DNA from: CAZIGK01 sp964538615
GTDB taxonomy: Bacteria > Pseudomonadota > Alphaproteobacteria > Rickettsiales > RI-342
DNA: 64,000 bases
Assembly: GCA_964538615.1 (NCBI GenBank)
Contig: CAZIGK010000005.1
Span: 62,001-126,000, forward strand
Reading direction: 5' to 3'
Under the pieces are notes generated by a model, which saw nothing but the letters and a program-made list of their open reading frames with translations, made no database searches and was not told the origin of the DNA. Shown in pieces: positions 53,735 to 62,201 of this stretch (within the stretch, counting starts at the first letter, position 1; each line of letters starts with the position of its first letter). A program made the position numbers and the translations under genes.

Positions 53735-54952
53735 ATGCTGAATAACCCCGTTTTTTTGGCCGTAGTCACGGACGAATCCGTCAGCTTACTGGCCAACCAG
53801 ACGGCTACGAGTTTGGGCTTTTCTTCCGCTATTGTGGTGCATGGAAATGCCGCAGATGCTGCACAACGTATCCAATCTGAGCATTTGTACCCTCGCTATA
53901 TTTTGCTGGATATTGGTAACCGTACCTTTGAGACTTTGTCTGACATAGATGTGTTGGCAGAGCACTGTCCACCGGATGTGCAGGTGATTGCGGTTGGGCA
54001 GGTGAATGATATTCGTTTCTACCGTGAGTTAATACAGCGCGGTGTGCTGGAATATTTCCCATTGCCTGTTGACGCGGCGGATTTGAAAAAAGCACTGGTA
54101 GACGCAGAGAATGCCAACCGTGCAGGGGGGGACTCGAAAGTTATTACTTTTATGAGTGCGGCCTCTGGCGATGGTGCAAGTAGCGTTGCGTTGAACACAG
54201 CCTATTGTCTGGCGCGTTATGCCAAAAAGCGCGTGGTGATTATTGACATGGATTTCCAATTCGGGATGGTTGCCCGCAATTTGGATCTTAGCACTCCCTT
54301 TGGGATTAAAGAGTTGTTTGAGCACCCTGATCGGGAAGTTGATGAGACTCTGATTCAACGGATGCTGGTGGAATACACTCACAATATGTATGTGATTGCG
54401 GCTCCATCTGATTTGCGGATGTGGCCAGATATTAAGCCAGAAATGATTCATAATCTGCTACAGTTATTACGGCAGCAGTTTGATTTTGTGATTGTGGATT
54501 TGCCGCATATTTGGTCACACTGGCTATCTGCCGCGATTAATGTGGCGGATCATAATGTGCTGGTTGCCCAATTATGGTTGCGTTCCGTGACCCATACGGC
54601 GCGTATTTTGGGCGTTTTCCGTGAAAGTGGTGTGACGGAAAAGTCGGTCATTTCGGTGATAAACCGTAGCGGCGCGAAGTTTAAAGAGGCGGTAACGGCA
54701 ACAGATTATGAAAATGTTTGCCGTAAATCCATTGATTTTTATCTGGCTAATGACATTAAGACTATCGTTTCCGCTGAAAACGAGGGCAAAACTGTACCGG
54801 AAGTAGGGAGTAGTTTGCTAGCCAAGCAGTTTCGTGAATTGGCATCGCATCTGGTGGGAGAGAACTTAGTCGACGAAAATGAGTCGGCTCTTAACCAAAC
54901 CGCAACCAAGGGGCCGCTATCATCGCTTGCATCTGCCTTTACAAAACGGTGA
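53735..54952 (+). CDS. cpaE: CpaE/TadZ, ParA/MinD-like pilus localisation protein
   Basis: 405 aa: receiver-like N-terminal domain (~1-125), ParA-type ATPase (~135-370). The deviant Walker A reads SAASGDGASSV at 141-151, with both the signature and the catalytic Lys missing; Walker A' IDMDFQFG and DLPHIWSHW are present. Active-site loss suggests an ATP-independent or weak ATPase role, as proposed for some TadZ. AAGGA lies before the ATG. Confidence 0.9.
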   Translation: MLNNPVFLAVVTDESVSLLANQTATSLGFSSAIVVHGNAADAAQRIQSEHLYPRYILLDIGNRTFETLSDIDVLAEHCPPDVQVIAVGQVNDIRFYRELIQRGVLEYFPLPVDAADLKKALVDAENANRAGGDSKVITFMSAASGDGASSVALNTAYCLARYAKKRVVIIDMDFQFGMVARNLDLSTPFGIKELFEHPDREVDETLIQRMLVEYTHNMYVIAAPSDLRMWPDIKPEMIHNLLQLLRQQFDFVIVDLPHIWSHWLSAAINVADHNVLVAQLWLRSVTHTARILGVFRESGVTEKSVISVINRSGAKFKEAVTATDYENVCRKSIDFYLANDIKTIVSAENEGKTVPEVGSSLLAKQFRELASHLVGENLVDENESALNQTATKGPLSSLASAFTKR

Positions 54953-54959
54953 GCAAGAC

Positions 54960-56510
54960 ATGGCTTTTGGAAAAAAATTTGGCATTGGTGGAGCGGCAAC
55001 CCCCCCAACTTCGGGTGGCGTAGTATCGGCGCCTGTGTCAGGTGGCGTTCACGCGGCTTCTCCACAGTCTGTGACGAAAACACATATGCCGGAAGCATCG
55101 GTGCCTGCTGCACCTGCCGCGCCTAATGCCGCAGCCGATGTTGCCAAAGCGGTGCAGGAAGTGCATGAGGATACACCGTTGATTCGGTACCGGGATAGCA
55201 AGCTGGAAACACCGGAATATGTGAAGGCGCGCTGGCAGTTGGTAGAAGTGATTCTGGAAAAGATGGACTTCAAGCAGCTGGAAGGGATGCATGCCAGCCG
55301 TAAAAAAGAATTGATCCAGATAAGCTCTAAACAATTGATACCGGAATTGCAGGTGCCGTTGAACGGTGCGCAGCAGGAGTTGCTATCGCAGCAAATGCCG
55401 GATGAAATTTTAGGTTTTGGGCCATTGGAGCCGCTGATGCGTGATCCGGATGTGTCGGATATCATGATTAACACGCATCGAACGATTTACATCGAAAAAC
55501 ATGGTAAGCTGGCGCGTTGTGATATTGACTTTGCGTCTGAGAGTCATTTGCTGAATGTGATTCAACGGATTGTGTCGTTGGTGGGGCGTCGCGTTGATGA
55601 ATCCAGTCCGATGGTGGATGCGCGCATGCCAGACGGCTCACGTTTTAACGCGATTATTCCGCCGCTGGCTCTGGACGGCAGTCTGGTATCTATTCGTAAG
55701 TTTAAAAAGAATAAAATGCCGCTGCGCGATTATGTGAAATATGGCTCTATGACTGATGAGATGGCCAGTTTTCTGGAAATTTGTGGCGCCATACGTTTGA
55801 ATATTCTGGTATCCGGGGGTACGGGTTCGGGTAAGACAACACTCTTGAATGCATTGTCTGGGAATATTTCACTGGAAGAGCGGGTGATTACCATTGAGGA
55901 TGCCGCAGAATTGCAACTGCATCAGCCGCACGTGTTGCGACTGGAGACACGTCCGCCGAATGCCGAAGGAGCCGGAGAAGTAACCCAGCGCCAATTGGTG
56001 AAGAACGCACTGCGGATGCGCCCTGACCGTATTATTTTGGGGGAGATTCGTGGAGCAGAGGTGATTGACGTGTTGGCGGCCATGAATACGGGTCACGAAG
56101 GTTCCATGGCGACGATTCACGCGAATAATCCAAGAGATTGTCTGGCGCGTATTGAAAACCTGGTTGGGATGGCGGGCATTGCCCTGCCAACGGTTGCGCT
56201 GCGCGGTCAGGTGGCAAGTGCGATTCAGTTAATTGTCCAGCTTTCACGTATGCGGGATGGAACACGTCGCATTACCCATATCGAGGAGATTGTGGGGATG
56301 GAAACCGATGTGATTACCACGCAGAAGATCTTTGGTTACAAACCAGGGCCGATGGATGCGAACGGAAAGTTGACCGGGTATTACTACTACACAGGTATTA
56401 AACCCCGCTTTTTTGAGCAGGCAATCCATTATAACCTGTCTGATAAGCTGGACGCGGTTTTGCGCGCGGCTGAAGAGCGTCAGCGGGCTGAACAGACGAG
56501 GAGACATTGA
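54960..56510 (+). CDS. cpaF: CpaF/TadA secretion ATPase
   Basis: 516 aa. Disordered Ala/Pro-rich N-terminus, then GspE-type ATPase: GFGPLEPLMRDPDVSDIMIN, Walker A SGGTGSGKTTLLNAL, the Walker B/Asp-box stretch RIILGEIRGAEVIDVLAAMNTGHEGSMATIHANN. Powers pilus assembly. ATG at 54960 is 8 bp after cpaE; TGATG overlap with tadB. Confidence 0.95.
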   Translation: MAFGKKFGIGGAATPPTSGGVVSAPVSGGVHAASPQSVTKTHMPEASVPAAPAAPNAAADVAKAVQEVHEDTPLIRYRDSKLETPEYVKARWQLVEVILEKMDFKQLEGMHASRKKELIQISSKQLIPELQVPLNGAQQELLSQQMPDEILGFGPLEPLMRDPDVSDIMINTHRTIYIEKHGKLARCDIDFASESHLLNVIQRIVSLVGRRVDESSPMVDARMPDGSRFNAIIPPLALDGSLVSIRKFKKNKMPLRDYVKYGSMTDEMASFLEICGAIRLNILVSGGTGSGKTTLLNALSGNISLEERVITIEDAAELQLHQPHVLRLETRPPNAEGAGEVTQRQLVKNALRMRPDRIILGEIRGAEVIDVLAAMNTGHEGSMATIHANNPRDCLARIENLVGMAGIALPTVALRGQVASAIQLIVQLSRMRDGTRRITHIEEIVGMETDVITTQKIFGYKPGPMDANGKLTGYYYYTGIKPRFFEQAIHYNLSDKLDAVLRAAEERQRAEQTRRH

Positions 56511-57493
56511 TGCTGGTTCCGGCACTCATTTCCATTACTCTGGCCTTGCTGGCACTTGGCTTTATGCCTGTGTTGATGGGAAAGACGTCTTCTAAGCGAA
56601 CGAAGGAAGTGCTGGAGCGCATTGGTTCGGAGACACGCAGTGCCGGGCGTGCGGATGATGCGAATCGGCGGATTTTGAAGACCATACGTCTTAGTGAATC
56701 CGAGTCCATGGATGCGCTGTTACGCAAGATTCCTCTGATGGAATCAACCAATGATTTGCTATTAAAAAGTGGTTTACGCATTAGCTTTGTGCATCTGCTG
56801 GCTGTGATGGCAGGTATTTTTTTGGGAAGTATTCTATTATTTGATGGGGTGCTAGGCTGGACCGCAGGGGGGGTGCCGCTGGGCTTGCCTTTGGGGATTT
56901 TACTGAGTTTGTTTGGAACCAGAATGTTTTTGAAAAACCGCGTCAAAGCAAGACAGGAGAAGTTTATTGACCTGTTTCCCGATGCGGTGGATATGATTGT
57001 GCGAAGCGTTCGCTCTGGGCACCCGCTTTCGACGGCGTTGCGTATGATTGCTGAAAACGTACAGGAACCGGTGGGTACGGAGTTTCAGCAGGTTGTGGAT
57101 GAAATAGCGTATGGGCGATCATTGGGAGATTCTATGAACCGTCTGGCGCGGAGGATTGACCAGACGGATATTAAATTTTTCGTGGTTGTATTGAATGTGC
57201 AGCAGGAGACGGGCGGCAATTTGGGAGAGGTATTGAGCAACCTGTCTAATATTTTGCGCAAAAGGAAGCAGATGCGTTTAAAAATCAAGGCGCTAACAGC
57301 AGAAGGGCGTATGACCGCCTACATTCTGGGAGCGTTGCCGCTGGGAGTGTTGGCAGTGTTGCATTTGCTAAGCCCTGGTTATCTGGTGCCCTTGTTTAAG
57401 GATTCGGTGGGTAATTTTATTTTGGTATTGAGTGCTGTATTGGTATTGGCAGCGTTCTTTGTGGTGCGCAAAATGGTGGATATTGACGTCTGA
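56510..57493 (+). CDS. tadB: TadB inner-membrane pilus assembly protein
   Basis: 327 aa, GspF/TadB type. A DLFPDAVDMIVRSVRSGHPLSTAL motif and four hydrophobic segments (two N-terminal, two C-terminal). Starts overlapping cpaF TGA; its end overlaps tadC. Confidence 0.92.
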   Translation: MLVPALISITLALLALGFMPVLMGKTSSKRTKEVLERIGSETRSAGRADDANRRILKTIRLSESESMDALLRKIPLMESTNDLLLKSGLRISFVHLLAVMAGIFLGSILLFDGVLGWTAGGVPLGLPLGILLSLFGTRMFLKNRVKARQEKFIDLFPDAVDMIVRSVRSGHPLSTALRMIAENVQEPVGTEFQQVVDEIAYGRSLGDSMNRLARRIDQTDIKFFVVVLNVQQETGGNLGEVLSNLSNILRKRKQMRLKIKALTAEGRMTAYILGALPLGVLAVLHLLSPGYLVPLFKDSVGNFILVLSAVLVLAAFFVVRKMVDIDV

Positions 57494-58431
57494 TGGGTAT
57501 TAGCTTTGTATTTCCTCTGATCTTTGCGATTGGGCTGACACTGTTCATTCTGAACCTGTTTAATAAGCAACAGGAGCGTGGAAATATTCGTGACCGCGTG
57601 AAGGGAATCATGCGGCAGAATAGTGCGGCAGATGAAGAGTTTGAACGGCTGGAAAGTTACCGGGATGAACCAAGCCAGTTAGCGCAAACACTGGATAAAA
57701 TATTACAGGCGTTGAAAATTAGCAGTGAAGAAAATAGCCGAGAGACGCAAATGAAATTTGCGCAATCGGGAATACGCTCATCTAATGCACTGATTTATTA
57801 TATATTTTTTAAGAAATTGGGTTGGGTGATTGGCGGCGTATTGGCCATGTTGCTGATTTCAGGTAATGAGACCGGATTTATGCAGGTTGTCGTATGGGGG
57901 ATGGCGATAGCCGCTCTTTTAGCCGGGTTGTTTGGTGCAGATTTATACTTAAAAAATAAGAAAGAAAAACGGCAATATACGCTGAACCGTTCGTTTCCCG
58001 ATGGGCTGGATTTGATTTTGGTGTGTGTGGAAGCAGGTTTGGCTTTGGATGCCGCCTTAGCGCGGGTGTGTCGGGAATTGGATGATGCACACCCTGAACT
58101 TTGCTATGAATTTAACAAGACCCGTATGGAACTGACGCTATTGAATGACCGGGAGCGTGCGTTACAAAATCTGGCTGACCGGACGGATTTGATTTCGTTT
58201 CGGTCCTTGACAGGGGCTTTATTGCAGTCTGAGCGGTTTGGTACCAGTCTGATTGAGACGTTGCGGGTTTTGTCTGAAGATTACCGTAATACACGGATGA
58301 TGATTGCAGAAAATAAGGCGAACAAACTGCCTGCGCTGATTACCATTCCGTTGATGTTATTGATGATGCCAGCCTTTATTATGCTGCTGATTGCACCAGC
58401 GATTATTATGTTGTTGAAGGTTTGGGTATAG
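57493..58431 (+). CDS. tadC: TadC inner-membrane pilus assembly protein
   Basis: 312 aa, TadC/GspF type, with FPDGLDLILVCVEAGLALDAALARV and three to four hydrophobic segments. Overlaps tadB by one base (TGATG). Last gene in the operon, followed by a strong terminator; no tadD, tadE, tadF or tadG follow. Confidence 0.92.
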   Translation: MGISFVFPLIFAIGLTLFILNLFNKQQERGNIRDRVKGIMRQNSAADEEFERLESYRDEPSQLAQTLDKILQALKISSEENSRETQMKFAQSGIRSSNALIYYIFFKKLGWVIGGVLAMLLISGNETGFMQVVVWGMAIAALLAGLFGADLYLKNKKEKRQYTLNRSFPDGLDLILVCVEAGLALDAALARVCRELDDAHPELCYEFNKTRMELTLLNDRERALQNLADRTDLISFRSLTGALLQSERFGTSLIETLRVLSEDYRNTRMMIAENKANKLPALITIPLMLLMMPAFIMLLIAPAIIMLLKVWV

Positions 58432-58472
58432 GCAGACAAGGCAGGGTGTCTGGTAGGTTTTCGGAGGCATGT

Positions 58473-58506
58473 AAAACCCGCGATTCCAAAAATCGCGGGT
58501 TTTTTT
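58473..58506. terminator. Bidirectional terminator between tadC and the aminopeptidase
   Basis: 13-bp stem AAAACCCGCGATT / AATCGCGGGTTTT, loop CCAAA, T-run on both strands; serves the plus-strand tad operon and the converging minus-strand pepP. Confidence 0.92.
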
Positions 58507-58541
58507 ATCAGTAGGCTCCTGAGGAAGAGGAGAGGTCAATA

Positions 58542-60404
58542 TTAGCGGGTTTGCGCCGCTTGGGGACCCGTATTTGCGCAAGTGGTGAGCAGACAGGACA
58601 ATGGTTTGGTTTGCTCTTTTAGCCATTGCGCTGCTTCTGTCGGGAGGAGCGGTGCAAGGGTTTGGTACACCTGCGCATGGTAGGCATCTACCCATTGGCG
58701 CTCGACATCTGTGAGTTGCTCCGTGTTGATGAGACGGCGGTCATAAGGGGCGAGTGTGAGGGTATGAAACATTAAAAATGGGCGTTCCACACTGTATTGT
58801 GGAGCTTCTGTGACGGTGATGAGGTTTTCGATACGGATGCCGTAGCCCGTATCGGCATCGCCGTTTTTATAATAACCGGGTTCATTGGACAGGATCATGC
58901 CCGGTTGGAGGGGGACGCCTGCACCCGCTTTGCCAATACGCGCAGGGCCTTCATGCACGCTTAAATAGCTGCCGACTCCGTGACCGGTGCCGTGGTCATA
59001 GTCTTTACCTTCCTGCCAGAGCGGATGGCGCGCCAGTGAATCGAGCTGGCCGCCATTGGTGCCGACCGGAAAGCGTGCCATGCCAAGAGCAATATGCCCT
59101 TTCAAAACGGCTGTGTAGGATGCAATATGTTCAGGAGTGGGGGTGCCGATAGCAATGGTGCGTGTGACATCGGTGGTGCCTTCCCGATATTGGCCGCCGG
59201 AATCAATGAGTAGCAGGCCGTCTCCCTGAATGGGGCGGGAGCCTTGCTCCGGTGCGCGGTAATGCACAATCGCGCCGTTGGACTGGAAGCCGATGATGGA
59301 GTCAAAGCTTAAATCCAGACAGGTGGGGTCTTGCAGGCGCAGGGATTTCAGGCGCTCGCCCAGAGAATATTCGGTTTCCTGTGCCAGATCGGTGCGGGTG
59401 GCCAGCTCATGCAGAAAGCGGGTGAGTGCCACGCCATCGCGGATATGCGCGGTGACTGCGCCCGCAATCTCTGTGGGATTTTTTTGTGCTTTCATGCGTT
59501 GAATGGGATCGTCTGCGGCCAGTAGAGGGGTCTGGTTTTGATGCGCATCCGCGATATGTACATAGGGAGTCAGGGCGGGGTCATACAGCATGGGGTGCGG
59601 ATTGTTGGCTTGTGTCCGCAAGGCTGCGGGAAGCTGATCCGGGGGGAGGACATCCACGCTGCTCCCCAAATGGGTGCGCACATCTGGCGGGACGCGTGCG
59701 GGATCAATGAATAGTTGGATACGGCCTTCGGGATACTGGTCATCTACGGTCAGCAGTGCGGTACATAGCGGGGTGGGGACGTGTGCGACATCATTGGCGC
59801 GGATATTGAGCAGCCATGCGATGGAATCCGGTGCGGTGATGAGCATGGAGCCTGCGCCTTTGCTGCGCAGCTCTTCGACCAGTCGGGTGCGTTTGCTTTC
59901 CTGCGATTCGCCAGCATAGGTGAGATCATGGATGGTGAGGGGCGTGTGTGCGGTCGCGGGACGGCCATGCCACAGGTCGTCGATGGGGTTATGGCGGAGA
60001 TGTTGCACGTTCAGGCCTTGAGCCTTGAGTTGTTTCTCAAGGCTTTCCAGTTGGCGGGCGCTGAAGAGGCGGATGTCTATGCCGACGGTTGCGCCTTGTG
60101 GCAGATGTTGTTGCAACCATTGGGCAGGGGAGGTGGCGGCATTGTTCTGCACTTCATATTCCTGCCCTAGCTGGTTACGGGCTTGTAACGTGTAGCGGCC
60201 ATCCGTCAGCAAGGCGGCCTGTTGTGCGGTGACGACTGCCATGCCAGCGGAGCCGTCAAAACCTGTGAGCCATCTCAGTCGTTGTTCCCATGCGGGGACA
60301 TATTCGCTGAGAAAACTATCCTGCGTGGGAACCAAAAAAGCGTCTAGTCCCTGAGCGGCAAGTTGCTGGCGGAGGTCGGTCAGGCGTTGAGGTTGGATGG
60401 TCAT
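58542..60404 (-). CDS. pepP: Aminopeptidase P (Xaa-Pro aminopeptidase), long three-domain type
   Basis: 620 aa, like eukaryotic XPNPEP1 with two N-terminal creatinase-like domains and a C-terminal M24B pita-bread domain. Metal ligands: two Asp in LLIDSGGQYREGTTDVTRT, His in TGHGVGSYLSVHEGP, Glu in ILSNEPGYY and Glu in YGIRIENL. Starts at ATG 60404. Releases N-terminal residues before proline; cytoplasmic. Confidence 0.94.
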   Translation of the reverse strand: MTIQPQRLTDLRQQLAAQGLDAFLVPTQDSFLSEYVPAWEQRLRWLTGFDGSAGMAVVTAQQAALLTDGRYTLQARNQLGQEYEVQNNAATSPAQWLQQHLPQGATVGIDIRLFSARQLESLEKQLKAQGLNVQHLRHNPIDDLWHGRPATAHTPLTIHDLTYAGESQESKRTRLVEELRSKGAGSMLITAPDSIAWLLNIRANDVAHVPTPLCTALLTVDDQYPEGRIQLFIDPARVPPDVRTHLGSSVDVLPPDQLPAALRTQANNPHPMLYDPALTPYVHIADAHQNQTPLLAADDPIQRMKAQKNPTEIAGAVTAHIRDGVALTRFLHELATRTDLAQETEYSLGERLKSLRLQDPTCLDLSFDSIIGFQSNGAIVHYRAPEQGSRPIQGDGLLLIDSGGQYREGTTDVTRTIAIGTPTPEHIASYTAVLKGHIALGMARFPVGTNGGQLDSLARHPLWQEGKDYDHGTGHGVGSYLSVHEGPARIGKAGAGVPLQPGMILSNEPGYYKNGDADTGYGIRIENLITVTEAPQYSVERPFLMFHTLTLAPYDRRLINTEQLTDVERQWVDAYHAQVYQTLAPLLPTEAAQWLKEQTKPLSCLLTTCANTGPQAAQTR

Positions 60405-60561
60405 GCTATTTTTCCCTGTGGTTGTTCCCAGCGAGCGGTATTTCCGTATGGTCGAAAGGATTTGGAAGGGCGCTATCCGGTTTATTGTTGCCTTTTCGTT
60501 GTGCTCATGCTGGTAATGAATGTGTGGTTATTGGTTTCGTCACCGTCATGGGACATGCATT

Positions 60562-61662
60562 ATGAAAAGCCAGAATGGGGTTGGCAACAGAGAATTGCGC
60601 CTTTCCACGAGAAAGCACTCTGGAAATGGTTTGGGAAAAGCGATGGCGCAATGGCTGTGTTGGGGATGGCTGATGCTTATGGCAACGGCGGGTGTGGCGC
60701 ATGCCAAGGCGCCTGTATGGATTATCTATGAGCAGAATGCCAATTTGAATGATAATGGGTTTAATGCGTCTGCGCATCAGGGGGTATTGGAGTCTCAGCG
60801 GCAGTTTGATATGGGGTATGAAGAGCATGTTGTGCCCCTGAACACGGACTATATTACCTTTTATCAGTCGTTGTTCAAAAAGCATGTGCCGCGTGCGGTG
60901 TTGGGCATTGGTTTTGAGCATTTGCACGCTATTGAAGCCATGGCCAGGGTGTATCCGCAGGTGCAATTTACGCTGATTGATGCGGTGTCTGACCAGCAAC
61001 TGGCCAATGTATTGTCGGTGCCGTTTCGGGATCAGGAGGGGGCGTTTTTGATGGGAATTGCTGCCGCCCTGACCAGTAAAGCGGGAAAGGTGGGATTTAT
61101 TGGCGGCATGGAATCGGATATTATTCGCAATATGGCCTATGGTTATCGGCAGGGGGCAGAATATGCGAACCCAAATATTGTGGTGGAATCTGCCATGATT
61201 GGAAACGATTTTCGCGCATGGAATAACCCGTCACTGGCGTCTGATATTGCGAAGGGGCAAATTGCACAAGGGGTAGATGTGGTGTTTGCAGCGGCGGGTG
61301 GTTCCAGCCTTGGGGCGCTGAAAGCCGCAGCGGATGCGGGGATTATGGGCATTGGGGTGGATAATAACCAGAATAGTTATCAGCCGGGGTATATTTTGAC
61401 CTCCATGGTGAAAAAAGTGAATTTGGCCGTTTATGGAACCATGGCCAGCCTGCATGATGGAAGCTGGCACCCCGGCGTGAAAGAATTGGGTGTGGCGGAG
61501 CATGGCATTGACTATGCGGTGGATCAGCATAATCTGGCGTTGCTGTCTCCCGCCAGTCGGCAGCAATTGGAAAATGCGAAACAATTGATTCGGCAAGGAA
61601 TTATACAGGTGCGCACGGCTCCGGTGATACAGGATGCGAAACAGGCAAAGGTGACCCCATGA
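60562..61662 (+). CDS. BMP/PnrA-type periplasmic binding protein
   Basis: 366 aa from the ATG at 60562; another candidate start is 60643. Signal peptide ends around AHAK. Basic membrane protein (BMP) family pattern: NDNGFNASAHQGV, VGIGFEHLHAIEAMA, GFIGGMESDII and VDVVFAAAGGSSLGALKAA. Binds nucleosides or similar ligands in known members. No ABC permease/ATPase gene adjoins it, and a SET protein overlaps its end by 4 bases. Confidence 0.85.
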   Translation: MKSQNGVGNRELRLSTRKHSGNGLGKAMAQWLCWGWLMLMATAGVAHAKAPVWIIYEQNANLNDNGFNASAHQGVLESQRQFDMGYEEHVVPLNTDYITFYQSLFKKHVPRAVLGIGFEHLHAIEAMARVYPQVQFTLIDAVSDQQLANVLSVPFRDQEGAFLMGIAAALTSKAGKVGFIGGMESDIIRNMAYGYRQGAEYANPNIVVESAMIGNDFRAWNNPSLASDIAKGQIAQGVDVVFAAAGGSSLGALKAAADAGIMGIGVDNNQNSYQPGYILTSMVKKVNLAVYGTMASLHDGSWHPGVKELGVAEHGIDYAVDQHNLALLSPASRQQLENAKQLIRQGIIQVRTAPVIQDAKQAKVTP

Positions 61663-62060
61663 TACTGGTGAAAACATACCTGCATATCAGCCCGATTCAC
61701 GGGGTTGGGGTATTTGCGGCAGAGCCTATTGCCGCCGGCACCTTGCTGTGGCGGTTTGTGGAGGGGATTGACCGGGTGATAACGGAGGCTGAAATGGCCA
61801 TGATGCCAGAGGTGGCGCAGGCATTTGTGCGGGAATATGGTTATTGCTGCCCGCATTTTCCGGGGGGAATGGTGTTAAGTGCAGATAATGCACGCTTCCT
61901 GAACCACGCGGATGCGCCGAACACGGATAACCGCACTGAATATGCGTATGCCAAATATGATATTGCGGTGGGTGAGGAAATGACCTGCGACTATCGGGAA
62001 TTGAGCGAGGAATATGCCGGGCTACCCTATGTCGGGGTGAGCCGCGCAAACGTGGGCTAG
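61659..62060 (+). CDS. Small SET-domain protein (putative protein-lysine methyltransferase)
   Basis: 133 aa. The SET signature FLNHADAPNT (NH motif) and GEEMTCDY (late tyrosine) are visible; opening GVGVFAAEPIAAGTLLWRF fits the family. Bacterial SET proteins of this size exist but targets are usually unknown. ATG overlaps the BMP stop (ATGA) so the pair is probably co-translated. A 141-bp gap precedes glmS. Confidence 0.85.
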   Translation: MILVKTYLHISPIHGVGVFAAEPIAAGTLLWRFVEGIDRVITEAEMAMMPEVAQAFVREYGYCCPHFPGGMVLSADNARFLNHADAPNTDNRTEYAYAKYDIAVGEEMTCDYRELSEEYAGLPYVGVSRANVG

Positions 62061-62201
62061 GCATCCGGGGGTGATGTCATAAATTGTCATCACAGGTGAC
62101 TTGGCAATGGTTGGGAAGCTGGTACAACAGCAGGGTGCGTGTCTCTATACGGGCATGCTTCACGAGAACATATCTACCTATTGAGTAAAGGATGGCGCGG
62201 C

